A DNA stretch of 64,000 nucleotides. It comes from Bradyrhizobium barranii subsp. apii. GTDB taxonomy: Bacteria > Pseudomonadota > Alphaproteobacteria > Rhizobiales > Xanthobacteraceae. The position numbers and the translations under genes are program-made. The notes under the pieces are model-generated. The model was not told the origin of the DNA. It saw nothing but the letters and a program-made list of their open reading frames with translations, and did no database searches. Positions 17,102-25,825 of this stretch are shown here, in pieces (position 1 is the first letter of the stretch; every line of letters starts with the position of its first letter). Where the stretch lies: positions 3,532,501 through 3,596,500 of the forward strand of contig NZ_CP096255.1 of NCBI RefSeq assembly GCF_011516635.5, read 5' to 3'.

Positions 17102-18115
17102 CTAGGCCGAGACGGCGTGGCGGAGCTCGCCATGGCGCTCGCGGAACAGCTTGTCCTCCCAGGCCAGCGCGTGGGCCGCGATGGTCTCGAGGTCGTCGTA
17201 TTGCGGCTTCCAGTCGAGCAGGCCGCGGATGCGGCTGGTGTCGGCGACCATGGTCATGATGTCGCCGGGCCGGCGCGGGGCGTATTGCACGGCGAAGCTG
17301 CGCCCCGAAACCCGGCGCACGGCGTCGATGGTCTCCAGCACCGAATAGCCGCGGCCATAGCCGCAATTGAGCGTCGTCGAGGCGCCGCCATTGCGCAGGT
17401 AAGCGAGTGCCGAGCGATGGGCCTGCGAGAGGTCCGAGACGTGGATGAAGTCCCGGATGCAGCTGCCGTCCTGGGTCGGATAGTCGGTGCCGAACACGTC
17501 GATCTTGGCGCGCTGGCCGGTCGCGGCCTCGACGGCGATCTTGAGCAGATGCGTGGCGCCGACGGTGGCCAGCCCGATGCGCGCCTGCGGATCGGCACCG
17601 GCGACGTTGAAATAGCGCAAGGTCACGTATTGCATGCCATAGGCGGCGGCGACGTCGTGCAGCATGATCTCGGTCATCAGCTTCGACGAGCCGTAGGGCG
17701 ACAGCGGCCGCGTCGGCGCGTGCTCGGGCACCGGTACCAGGTCCGGATTGCCGTAGACGGCCGCGGTCGAGGAGAAGATGAAACGGCTGATGCCGCGCTT
17801 GACGGCGACGTTGAGCAGGTTGCGCGCGGTCATGAAGTTGTTGCGGTAGTAGCCGAGCGGATCGCGCATCGACTCCGGCACGACGACGGAGCCCGCGAAA
17901 TGGATGATGCTCTCGATGTTGTGCTGGGCGATCACGCCTTCGACCAGGTTCTCGTCGCCGGCGTCGCCAATGAACAGCGGCACGCCCTCGGGCAGATAGG
18001 CGGAAAAACCGGTGGAGAGATCGTCGATCACGACGACGTCCTCGCCGGCTTCCGCCAGCGCCAGGACCGTGTGACTTCCGATATAGCCGGCGCCGCCGGT
18101 GACTAGCACAGTCAT
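17102..18115 (-). CDS. galE: UDP-glucose 4-epimerase
   Basis: Interconverts UDP-glucose and UDP-galactose (some members also act on UDP-GlcNAc/GalNAc) using bound NAD. It has 337 residues: TGGAGYIGSHT at 6-16 binds NAD, followed by FSSTAAVYGN with the catalytic Ser/Thr and SPYGSSKLMTE carrying the YxxxK pair, then LRYFNVAGADP, typical of GalE. It supplies sugar nucleotides for surface glycans encoded nearby. It lies upstream of the msbA-like gene on the same strand and is divergent from the LpcC-like glycosyltransferase. Confidence 0.95.
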   Translation of the reverse strand: MTVLVTGGAGYIGSHTVLALAEAGEDVVVIDDLSTGFSAYLPEGVPLFIGDAGDENLVEGVIAQHNIESIIHFAGSVVVPESMRDPLGYYRNNFMTARNLLNVAVKRGISRFIFSSTAAVYGNPDLVPVPEHAPTRPLSPYGSSKLMTEIMLHDVAAAYGMQYVTLRYFNVAGADPQARIGLATVGATHLLKIAVEAATGQRAKIDVFGTDYPTQDGSCIRDFIHVSDLSQAHRSALAYLRNGGASTTLNCGYGRGYSVLETIDAVRRVSGRSFAVQYAPRRPGDIMTMVADTSRIRGLLDWKPQYDDLETIAAHALAWEDKLFRERHGELRHAVSA

Positions 18116-18241
18116 GATCTCACCCGTCTTCGATCAACGCGCCACGTTAACGTTTGCGCGGTGAAGAGGGGGTTTCGGCAGCCCTGAACTGGTCACTATG
18201 CTTAATGTTGCGTATAGGGGGCTTCCGTAACGGAGCATGAC

Positions 18242-19279
18242 GTGGCGAATTCCCCCGGCGATCTGGAAGTGATCGTGCCAAATCTGCACAGGCGCTATTC
18301 CGGGGTCACCGCGACCAACCGGATGGTGGCGCCACGGCTGGCAAAGCTCCATCGCGCGGCGTGGTTCGGCTCGGATGCGCCGGAGGGGATTTCGCGACTA
18401 AGCGCTGCCGATTTCCTCAAACTATGGGGCCGCAAGACGCCATTGATCTGGCATGCGCGGCGCAACAACGAGATGATCGCGGGCGTGCTCCTGCGCGCGC
18501 TCGGCTGGCCATTGAAACTCGTGTTCACGTCGGCCGCGCAGCGGCATCACAGCTGGATCACGCGCTGGCTGATCCGGCGCATGGACGCGATCATCGCGAC
18601 ATCAGACATCTCGGCCTCGTTCCTGAAGGTGAAGGCGACGGTGATCCCACACGGCGTCGACACCGACGTTTATGCACCGCCGAACGATCGCGCCGCGGCC
18701 TTTGCGGAAGCCGCGCTGCCGGGCCGCTACGCGATCGGCTGTTTCGGCCGGGTGCGCGCGCAGAAGGGCACCGATGTGTTCGTCGATGCGATGTGTCGCC
18801 TGCTGCCGCGCTATCCGGATTTCACTGCAATCATCGTCGGCCAAGTCACGCCGGAGCAGACTCCCTTTGCGAACGATCTGAGGAAGCGGATCGAGGCCGT
18901 CGGCCTGCAGTCGCGCATCGTCATCACCGGTGAACTGCCGATCGAAGCGGTGCAGCGCTGGTATCAGCGGCTGACGATCTACGCCTTCACCTCGCGCAAC
19001 GAAGGTTTTGGTTTGACGCTGATCGAGGCGATGGCGGCCGGCAGCGCGCTCGTCGCCGCGCGCGCCGGTGCGGCCGCGCTCGTGGTCGAGGACGGCTCGA
19101 CAGGTGTGCTGATCCCGACTGGTGACGCTGATGCGTTGGCCGCCGCGCTCGAACCGCTGATGCGCGACCCGGACGCCGCGCTCGCCATGGGCGCGCGGGG
19201 GCGGGCACGGGTGCTGGCGAAGTTCAGCCTCGATGCCGAAGCGGCGCGGATCGGTGACGTTTATCGTCCGCTGCTCTGA
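18242..19279 (+). CDS. lpcC: glycosyltransferase family 4, LpcC-like core mannosyltransferase
   Basis: A 345-residue GT-B glycosyltransferase starting at GTG 18242. The opening DLEVIVPNLHRRYSGVTAT and the later LIWHARRNNEMIAG match LpcC of Rhizobium, which adds mannose to the LPS core on Kdo. The nucleotide-sugar site is seen as CFGRVRAQKGTDVFVDAM near 165, and the family 4 EX7E-type segment as SRNEGFGLTLIEAMAAG near 245. An ATG at 18237 is out of frame, which supports the GTG start. It is divergent from galE, at the edge of the LPS region. Confidence 0.85.
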   Translation: MANSPGDLEVIVPNLHRRYSGVTATNRMVAPRLAKLHRAAWFGSDAPEGISRLSAADFLKLWGRKTPLIWHARRNNEMIAGVLLRALGWPLKLVFTSAAQRHHSWITRWLIRRMDAIIATSDISASFLKVKATVIPHGVDTDVYAPPNDRAAAFAEAALPGRYAIGCFGRVRAQKGTDVFVDAMCRLLPRYPDFTAIIVGQVTPEQTPFANDLRKRIEAVGLQSRIVITGELPIEAVQRWYQRLTIYAFTSRNEGFGLTLIEAMAAGSALVAARAGAAALVVEDGSTGVLIPTGDADALAAALEPLMRDPDAALAMGARGRARVLAKFSLDAEAARIGDVYRPLL

Positions 19280-19498
19280 ACTGCCGTTTTCGCGACAGCA
19301 AACAAAAATCTCGAAAACAACCCCATGCAAAGTAGCCGGTGCCAGCGGAATCAACGGGTTGACGGCCGGTGCAATGCGTTGCGGATTTTACGAGGCCGTT
19401 TGACACGTCGGGCAAAACAGCGGCACGATGTCATCATCGGCCGCAGTTGCGATACCCGGATCATCCATCCAGGTTCCTTCAGACCGTCGCGGTCGACT

Positions 19499-19897
19499 TC
19501 ACATTGGGCAGCGCACATACGGCATTTGCACTGGCACCGGCTCCTTGGAGCTGAGTGTGATATTATTCTCTCCGGAGAATGTCAGGTCGAATGCGACGTC
19601 TGAAATCGCGACGCCGTCCGAGCACGACGCGATTATTCGCATATTCGGCCCGTCATCGCGCAACGATTTGACCGTGCATTTTTCAAATGTGCCGGTTACT
19701 TGCCTTCCCTGGACGATTAAACCGCCCGCGTGGAGATCAGCATCTTTCTTGAAGGCAAGCCTGTTGTTCTCTTTCGTAAATATTTGGCCACAGGCCGAGG
19801 CGTCGATTGTCCAAGCTCCGTTCAAATCCGCAGCCTGAATCGAGGCCGATTGCGTCACGAGAAGTACCAACGTCAGCAAAGGATTGAAGGTCCTCAT
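19499..19897 (-). CDS. exported protein of unknown function
   Basis: A 132-residue protein with a signal peptide (MRTFNPLLTLVLLVTQSASI, cleavage after QAA). The mature part starts DLNGAWTIDASACGQIFTKE and has four cysteines and a beta-rich pattern, as in small periplasmic lipocalin-like or inhibitor-like proteins. I do not recognise a family. GC content is lower than that of its neighbours. A FixK/FNR-type box sits about 130 bases upstream of its start, so expression may respond to oxygen. Confidence 0.7.
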   Translation of the reverse strand: MRTFNPLLTLVLLVTQSASIQAADLNGAWTIDASACGQIFTKENNRLAFKKDADLHAGGLIVQGRQVTGTFEKCTVKSLRDDGPNMRIIASCSDGVAISDVAFDLTFSGENNITLSSKEPVPVQMPYVRCPM

Positions 19898-20026
19898 GAA
19901 ACTCTCCGACTAAATGGTCAATACTGCCAAATCAGCCTCTTCGGCGCCGATGGGGGCGCAGCAAGACGCGCCCCTTCGTATCGGTCTTGAGCAGTATTTG
20001 GGTGCGGCGAACTGGCGAAGCTGTTG

Positions 20027-20040
20027 TTGATCTAAGTCAA
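20027..20040. promoter_or_regulatory. candidate FixK2/FNR box
   Basis: TTGATCTAAGTCAA fits the TTGA-N6-TCAA half-site rule of FixK2/FNR regulators. It lies in a 282-base gene-free stretch, upstream of the exported-protein gene that starts at 19897 on the minus strand. The remainder of 19898-20179 shows nothing else beyond a terminator hairpin. Confidence 0.45.
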
Positions 20041-20120
20041 TAGGCTCTGCAGAGCGCTCGTCTGCTTGAGGCAAAGCGCAGCGTAGCGCGATGACGAGTG
20101 CGATCTGTCAGAGCTGGAAA

Positions 20121-20144
20121 GGCCGCCGCATTTGTCCGGCGGCC
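20121..20144 (-). terminator. probable terminator after the 99-residue protein gene
   Basis: GGCCGCCG-(8)-CGGCGGCC perfect hairpin; on the minus strand it is followed by TTTCC. It lies 36 bases past the stop of the gene ending at 20180. Confidence 0.5.
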
Positions 20145-20179
20145 TCCGCGCTTGAGTGGCTTGCGGGGCGGCGCCCCAG

Positions 20180-20479
20180 CTAGAGATCGATGCTATCGGC
20201 GATGTTGCGGCCCTGTAGTTGGGAAATCTTCATTCCGTCAGCCTGCACTTGCGCGAACTCCGGGTCGTTTGCCACGGCTTCCTGCACTTTGCCGTAAACT
20301 TCCCAATTGGAATAGCGCGTCGCAACCAGCAACTCTCCTGCCCACTGGCCAGTGTGGAAGCGGGAGAGCCGAAGAAATTCGGCGCCGTGTTTCTCAAAGA
20401 TTTTCTTCGCCTGCCTGACGATCTTGATCATTTCCTCGGGCTTGTCGGTCTTGAAGCGAGTGAATTGAACGATCGGCAT
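20180..20479 (-). CDS. small alpha/beta-barrel-like protein, unknown function
   Basis: A 99-residue cytoplasmic protein starting MPIVQFTRFKTDKPEEMIKI, with GGAGG 7 bases before the ATG, which fixes the start. The pattern of a strand, a long helix (EEMIKIVRQAKKIFEKHG), a strand (LRLSRFHTGQWAGELLVATR), and a helix with WEVYGKVQEAV is that of dimeric ferredoxin-like barrel proteins (NIPSNAP/Dabb/EthD type). The ligand is unknown. It appears monocistronic and is followed by a hairpin. Confidence 0.75.
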   Translation of the reverse strand: MPIVQFTRFKTDKPEEMIKIVRQAKKIFEKHGAEFLRLSRFHTGQWAGELLVATRYSNWEVYGKVQEAVANDPEFAQVQADGMKISQLQGRNIADSIDL

Positions 20480-20732
20480 GGGGCTACCTCCATAACTGTG
20501 TAAAATGTCCAAGAGGCATGAATCGAGCGACGTTTGAGGAGCGAACCTCTTGTTCGAATCTCGATGAAGATTCGTCTTGTCGACGTGATCTTGGTTCAGC
20601 CCTCACAAGCGGCAGCGACGCAGCCTTATCCCGCGAATGAACTGACAACGTCACTGACTAAAGCTGGCGGACGGAAAGACCTGCTGTTGGATTCGCTGCC
20701 AGTTGCCCGACCAACGCATGGCGTCAATGAGT

Positions 20733-21782
20733 TCACACTCCGAGCACCCGCTGCGCGATCGCCACGACCTCGGAAGCCGCGATATCCCGCATGCAGCGGT
20801 GGTCGTTCATCTTGCAGATCGTGCTCTGGCAGGGCTGGCATGAGAGCACGCTCTTGTCCTGGACCACGGTCGCGGCGAGGCCGTTGAGGGGGGCCCAGAG
20901 ATAGGGGCTGGTCGGGCCGAAGATGCCCATGGTGGGTGTGCCGAGCGCGGCTGCGATATGCATCAGGCCGGAATCATTGGAGATGGCGACGCCGGCCGCG
21001 GCCATGGCAAGGACGCCCTTGCGCAGATCGGTGCCGGTGAGGTCCCGCACGCCCGGACCGCCGGCGGCGACGATCTCCTGGGCGAGGCCCTTTTCGGCGG
21101 GGCCGCCAACCACCCAGACCTCCAGCCCGCGCTCGGCCAGCAAGCGGGCAGCCTCCGGATAATAGGTCCAGCGCTTTGAGACGCCGACTGAGCCGGGAGC
21201 CAGCGCGACCGCCGCCTCGGCGCTGAGGCCATTTGCCTGCCGCCAGCGGACGACGTCCTCGGCCGGGACCCGCAATTGCGGCACCGGCCATTCCGCGGGC
21301 AGGGGGGCGCCATCGGGTTGGGCCAGGGCGGCGTTCTTGTCGATGAAGCGGGGCAGCTTCTTCTCGCCCCAGCGCCAGCGGTTGAGTAGGCCGAACCGGA
21401 ACTCGCCTACGAAGCCGACCCTTTCCGGAATCCCGGCCAGCGCGGGCGCGATGGCCGCCTTCCAGGTCCGGGGCAGCACCAGAGCTGTCCCGTAATTCCG
21501 CTCGCGCAGGAGCTTCGCCAGGCCGAGCTGGCGGCCTACGGCGAGCTGGCTGCGCGGCAGGTCCCACATGATGCCATCGCGCACGCCGGGCATGTAATCG
21601 ACCAGGGGGGCGCAGAGGGAGGTGGTCAGGAGATCGACCGGCCGGTTGGGCCAGCGTTCGTTCAGGACCCGGACAACGGTGTGATTCCGGACGAAATCGC
21701 CGATCCACATATAGGGGATGATCAGGATCGGGCGTGTGTCGCTCCGATCTGCATCTCGATCAAATTGCGAATCTTGGTTCAT
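20733..21782 (-). CDS. waaF: lipopolysaccharide heptosyltransferase II
   Basis: Glycosyltransferase family 9 enzyme that adds the second L-glycero-D-manno-heptose to the inner core at the cytoplasmic membrane. It has 349 residues. Family features are an N-terminal PILIIPYMWIGDFVRNHTVV segment, PGSVGVSKRW (acceptor/phosphate region), WVVGGPAEKGLAQEI, NDSGLMHIAAALGTP (conserved GT9 nucleotide site) and FGPTSP, plus the cysteine-rich tail CQPCQSTICKMNDHRCM seen in WaaF proteins. It is divergent from hldD, which makes its donor sugar. Confidence 0.93.
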   Translation of the reverse strand: MNQDSQFDRDADRSDTRPILIIPYMWIGDFVRNHTVVRVLNERWPNRPVDLLTTSLCAPLVDYMPGVRDGIMWDLPRSQLAVGRQLGLAKLLRERNYGTALVLPRTWKAAIAPALAGIPERVGFVGEFRFGLLNRWRWGEKKLPRFIDKNAALAQPDGAPLPAEWPVPQLRVPAEDVVRWRQANGLSAEAAVALAPGSVGVSKRWTYYPEAARLLAERGLEVWVVGGPAEKGLAQEIVAAGGPGVRDLTGTDLRKGVLAMAAAGVAISNDSGLMHIAAALGTPTMGIFGPTSPYLWAPLNGLAATVVQDKSVLSCQPCQSTICKMNDHRCMRDIAASEVVAIAQRVLGV

Positions 21783-21955
21783 TCGTTAATAGGACCGGAA
21801 CGTGCTGATGTGGCGGTTCGGTTACCCGCTCCGGGGCGGCAGGTAAAGCCGGGACAGCGCCCGATCCAAAACCGCTTACACTTTGGTGGATCATGCGCTA
21901 GGGCAGGACTGGGCCGTGAAATCGGGCAGGGCAAAACCTGGGCAGGGTAGGTGGA

Positions 21956-22936
21956 ATGTTGCTGGTGACCGGCGGGGCCGGTTTTATCGGATCGAATGTC
22001 GTGGCTGCGCTGAATGAGGCCGGCCGCAGCGACGTCGTGGTCTGCGACCTGCTCGGCAGCGACGGCAAATGGCGGAACCTCGCCAAGCGCCAGCTTGTGG
22101 ATATCGTCCCGCCGGCGGAGTTGCTCGACTGGCTAGAGGGCCGCAAGCTCGATGCCGTGATCCATCTCGGGGCGATTTCCGAGACCACCGCGACCGACGG
22201 CGACCTCGTGATCGAGACCAATTTCCGCCTGTCGATGCGCCTGCTCGACTGGAGCACGGCGAATGCGGTGCCGCTCATCTACGCGTCCTCGGCGGCGACC
22301 TATGGCGACGGCGATGCAGGCTTTGACGACGACGCCTCGCTGCCCGCGCTGAAGAAACTGCGGCCGATGAATCTCTACGGCTGGAGCAAGCACCTGTTCG
22401 ATCTCGCCGTCGCCGAGCGCGTCGCGCGCGGCGACAAGCTGCCGCCGCAATGGGCCGGACTGAAATTCTTCAACGTGTTCGGCCCCAACGAATACCACAA
22501 GGGCTCGATGATGAGCGTGCTGGCGCGCCGCTTCGACGACGTGAGGGCCGGCCGTGTCGTGCAATTGTTCAAGTCGCACCGCGAGGGCATTGCCGACGGC
22601 GATCAGCGCCGCGACTTCATCTATGTCGACGACGTCGTCCGCGTCGTCATGTGGCTGCTGGCGACGCCGTCGGTGTCCGGTCTCTTCAACGTCGGTACTG
22701 GCAAGGCGCGCAGCTTCAGGGATCTGATGCTCGCTGCCTATGCCGCGCTCGGCACCAGGCCCAACATCGAATATGTCAACATGCCCGAGCAGATCCGCAG
22801 CAGCTATCAATACTTCACCCAGAGCGAGGTCGATCGCCTGCACCGCGCCGGCTATAACGGCGGCTTCACGACGCTCGAGGATGCGGTGAAAGCCTATGTC
22901 GGCGATTATCTCGACCGGCCAGACCGCTTCCGCTGA
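21956..22936 (+). CDS. hldD: ADP-L-glycero-D-manno-heptose 6-epimerase
   Basis: Converts ADP-D-glycero- to ADP-L-glycero-D-manno-heptose, the last step of donor synthesis for core heptose. A 326-residue extended [14 protein letters not shown] binds the dinucleotide, [11 protein letters not shown] is typical of Hld[12 protein letters not shown] carries the Ser/Thr, [12 protein letters not shown] has YxxxK, and [17 protein letters not shown] is diagnostic of this epimerase. It is followed after 13 bases by hldE, so the two heptose genes form an operon, and waaF is transcribed the other way. Confidence 0.95.
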   Translation: MLLVTGGAGFIGSNVVAALNEAGRSDVVVCDLLGSDGKWRNLAKRQLVDIVPPAELLDWLEGRKLDAVIHLGAISETTATDGDLVIETNFRLSMRLLDWSTANAVPLIYASSAATYGDGDAGFDDDASLPALKKLRPMNLYGWSKHLFDLAVAERVARGDKLPPQWAGLKFFNVFGPNEYHKGSMMSVLARRFDDVRAGRVVQLFKSHREGIADGDQRRDFIYVDDVVRVVMWLLATPSVSGLFNVGTGKARSFRDLMLAAYAALGTRPNIEYVNMPEQIRSSYQYFTQSEVDRLHRAGYNGGFTTLEDAVKAYVGDYLDRPDRFR

Positions 22937-22949
22937 GGCTTCAAGGACC

Positions 22950-24434
22950 ATGCCGACGCCCATTCTCGATTTCGACGCCCTCGCGCAAGCCATCTCAGGC
23001 CGTACGGTGCTGTGCATCGGCGACATCATGCTGGACGAGTTCGTCTATGGCGAGGTGTCGCGGATCTCGCCGGAAGCACCGGCGCCTGTGATCGCCGCCC
23101 AGCGCAGCGAGATCCATATCGGCGGCGCCGGAAACGTCGCGCGCAATATCGCGTCCCTCGGCGCGCGCTGCATCTTCGTCGGCCTCGTCGGCGAGGACGA
23201 TGCCGGTGCACGGCTCAAGGCCGCGCTCGATGAGCAGGACAGCATCGAAAGCGCGCTGGTGTGCGATCCGTCGCGGCCGACCACGCGAAAAGTCCGCTTC
23301 GTCTCCGAGCATTTTTCCACGCATATGCTGCGCGCGGATTGGGAGCAGGCGGTGCCTGCCTCCGACGACATCGAGACCAGGCTGATCGACGCAATCCTGC
23401 CGCAGATCGCGCGCGCCGACATCGTGCTGCTCTCCGACTACGCCAAGGGCGTACTGACCGCGCGGGTGATCCGCCACACCATCGACGCCGCGCGAACGCT
23501 CGGCAAGCCCGTGATCGTCGATCCCAAGAGCCTGAACTGGGCGATCTATCGCGGCGCCACGCTGCTCACGCCCAATCGCAAGGAATTTTCGGAGGCGACC
23601 CGCAGCCGCGCCGACACGCCGCAGAGCATCGTCGATGCCAGCGAGGACGTGATGCGGCTCGCCGATTGCGAGGCGATCCTGGTCACGCAAGGCGAGCACG
23701 GCATGACGCTGGTGCCGCGCAATGGCGAAGCCGTTCATGTTCCGGCTGCCCCCGTGCAGGTGCGCGACGTCTCCGGCGCCGGTGACACCGTCGCCGCCGC
23801 GCTTGCGGTGTCGCTCGCGGCGGGTGCGGACTGGGACACGGCGTTGCGGATGGCCAATGCGGCCGCTGCCGTCGCCGTCGGCAAGCAAGGCACGGCCAGC
23901 GTGAGCGCGGCCGAGCTGCGGCGGAAGATCCTGCCGCATGCCTATCTCGCGGCCGAGGAGAAGATCGTGCTCGAGCCTGATGCGCTCGACGCACAGCTCG
24001 CGGAATGGCGCCGGCAGGACCTGCGCGTCGGCTTCACCAATGGCTGCTTCGACATCCTGCATCCCGGCCACGTCAAGGTGTTGACCGCGGCGCGCGGAGC
24101 CTGCGATCGCCTGATCGTCGGCCTCAACAGCGATGCCTCGGTGCGGCGGCTGAAGGGCGCCGATCGCCCGGTTCAGGACGAGCGGGCGCGTGCGGAAGTG
24201 CTCGCGGCGCTCGAAGCCGTCGATCTCGTCGTCATCTTCGAGGAGGATACGCCGATCGATTTGATCACCCGGATCAAGCCGAGCGCGCTGGTGAAGGGCG
24301 GCGACTACACCCGCGAGCAGGTGGTCGGCCACGAGGTCGTCGAAGCCGCCGGCGGGGCCGTCGTGCTGGTCGACATCCTCCAGGGCTTCAGCACGACCGC
24401 GCTGGTCCATCGCGCGCGGGGAGGGGGCAAGTGA
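22950..24434 (+). CDS. hldE: bifunctional heptose 7-phosphate kinase / heptose 1-phosphate adenylyltransferase
   Basis: Performs two steps to ADP-heptose. The N-terminal ribokinase-like domain (about residues 1-320) has [25 protein letters not shown] and the [16 protein letters not shown] anion hole with catalytic Asp. The C-terminal cytidylyltransferase-like domain (about 350-494) has [17 protein letters not shown] with the HxGH nucleotide motif and [18 protein letters not shown]. Start 22950 is chosen because AAGGA lies just upstream and it avoids a 41-base overlap with hldD. The stop overlaps the GTG start of the ligase gene (GTGA). Genes for GmhA and GmhB are not in this window. Confidence 0.94.
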   Translation: MPTPILDFDALAQAISGRTVLCIGDIMLDEFVYGEVSRISPEAPAPVIAAQRSEIHIGGAGNVARNIASLGARCIFVGLVGEDDAGARLKAALDEQDSIESALVCDPSRPTTRKVRFVSEHFSTHMLRADWEQAVPASDDIETRLIDAILPQIARADIVLLSDYAKGVLTARVIRHTIDAARTLGKPVIVDPKSLNWAIYRGATLLTPNRKEFSEATRSRADTPQSIVDASEDVMRLADCEAILVTQGEHGMTLVPRNGEAVHVPAAPVQVRDVSGAGDTVAAALAVSLAAGADWDTALRMANAAAAVAVGKQGTASVSAAELRRKILPHAYLAAEEKIVLEPDALDAQLAEWRRQDLRVGFTNGCFDILHPGHVKVLTAARGACDRLIVGLNSDASVRRLKGADRPVQDERARAEVLAALEAVDLVVIFEEDTPIDLITRIKPSALVKGGDYTREQVVGHEVVEAAGGAVVLVDILQGFSTTALVHRARGGGK

Positions 24435-25726
24435 CGGACCAAGCGACGACGCTCGCCCGGGAGACGACCGGCCAGACGCTGTGGCGGCGCTTTCGCAGCC
24501 CGGCGGCGTGGTACGAGACGGCCGACCTGTTCGCAATCCTGACCGTGGCGTCGCTGCCCTGGTCGACCTCGCTCACGGCGATCTTCAACGCTGTGTTCCT
24601 ACTCTGCATGGTGCCGTTTCTCGACGTCCGCGCATTCCTGCAATCGCTGAAGCGCCCGATCGCAGCCGCGCCGATCGCGCTCGTCCTGCTCGCGCTGGTG
24701 GGCACGCTGTGGTCGGATGCGGCCTGGGGCGCGCGTCTCTATGCGGTCAATCCGACCGTCAAGCTGCTCGTGCTGCCGGTCTTCCTCTATCATTTCGAGC
24801 GCTCGCCGCGCGGGCACTGGATGTTCATCGCGTTCCTGGTGTCCTGCGCGCTGCTCTCGGTGATGTCGTGGCTGGTGGCCTTCTATCCCAACCTGACGCT
24901 CAAGCCCGATCAGCTTGAGCGCGGCATCTTCGTCAAGAACTACATCGACCAGAGCCAGGAATTCGCGCTGTGCGCGGTCGCGCTCGCCTATCCCATCGTG
25001 ATGCTGCTGCGCGAGAAGCGCTATTGGTTCGCGGGGCTATTGATCGCGCTGGCTCTGAGCTTCTTCGTCAACATGGCCTTCGTGGTGGTGTCGCGCACCG
25101 CGCTGGTCACCGTTCCGATCATGTTCGGCGTGTTCGCACTGCTGCACCTGCGCTGGCGCAGCATCGCGATCATCTCGGCCGCTCTGCTCGCCGGCGCCGC
25201 TCTCGCCTGGCAGGCCTCGCCGCAATTGCGCAAGACCGCGGACACCTTCGCCAGCGACTACACGCGCTATGTCGAAAAGGGCGAGCCGACCTCGCTGGGC
25301 CTGCGGCTCGAATTCTGGCGGAAATCGCTCGGCTTCTTCGCGGAGGCGCCGATCAAGGGGCACGGCACCGGTTCGACGCGTGGATTGTTCGAGCAGGTCA
25401 AGACCGGCAGCGGCTACCAGGCCTCCGCCGAGGTGATCGGCAATCCGCATAACCAGACGCTCAATGTCGCCGTGCAATGGGGCGTTATCGGCATCGCCGT
25501 TCTCTACGCGACCTGGATCCTGCATCTCCTGTTGTTCCGCGGCGATGGGCTGGCCTATTGGGTTGGCCTACTGGTCGTGGTGCAGAACGTCTTCACCTCG
25601 CTGTTCAACTCCCATCTGTTCGACTTCCACGAGGGCTGGATGTATGTCATCGGCGTCGGCGTTGCCGGCGGCATGGTGATCCGGGCCAGACGCGTCGATG
25701 CGAAGGTGGGGGAAGCTGGTTCCTGA
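24431..25726 (+). CDS. waaL: O-antigen ligase family protein
   Basis: A 431-residue polytopic inner-membrane protein with about 11-12 hydrophobic segments and a large periplasmic loop near residues 275-350. The loop contains [15 protein letters not shown] and [13 protein letters not shown], and is followed by [17 protein letters not shown], the Wzy_C/WaaL pattern with conserved R and H. It would transfer polyprenyl-linked O-antigen to lipid A-core. The GTG start overlaps the hldE stop by four bases, showing translational coupling. A polymerase (Wzy) of the same superfamily is the main alternative. Confidence 0.85.
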   Translation: MTDQATTLARETTGQTLWRRFRSPAAWYETADLFAILTVASLPWSTSLTAIFNAVFLLCMVPFLDVRAFLQSLKRPIAAAPIALVLLALVGTLWSDAAWGARLYAVNPTVKLLVLPVFLYHFERSPRGHWMFIAFLVSCALLSVMSWLVAFYPNLTLKPDQLERGIFVKNYIDQSQEFALCAVALAYPIVMLLREKRYWFAGLLIALALSFFVNMAFVVVSRTALVTVPIMFGVFALLHLRWRSIAIISAALLAGAALAWQASPQLRKTADTFASDYTRYVEKGEPTSLGLRLEFWRKSLGFFAEAPIKGHGTGSTRGLFEQVKTGSGYQASAEVIGNPHNQTLNVAVQWGVIGIAVLYATWILHLLLFRGDGLAYWVGLLVVVQNVFTSLFNSHLFDFHEGWMYVIGVGVAGGMVIRARRVDAKVGEAGS

Positions 25727-25738
25727 ACGGCCGCGCGG

Positions 25739-25767
25739 CTGGCAAGTCTTGTACTGGCAAGTCTTGT
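25739..25767. repeat. 14-bp tandem repeat
   Basis: CTGGCAAGTCTTGT occurs twice, separated by one base (25739-25752 and 25754-25767), between waaL and the dehydratase gene. The copies are identical. The role is unknown; possibilities are a duplicated regulator site or replication slippage. Confidence 0.8.
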
Positions 25768-25825
25768 CGAGATGGGCTATCAGCGCGGTCAGGTTGCACC
25801 TAACTGGGATTTCATCGGTCGGCGG

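Noticed and set aside
25739..25767. Sigma-54 promoters in the tandem repeat
   Set aside because: TGGCA is present but the GG-to-GC spacing and the TTGC element do not fit the -24/-12 consensus.
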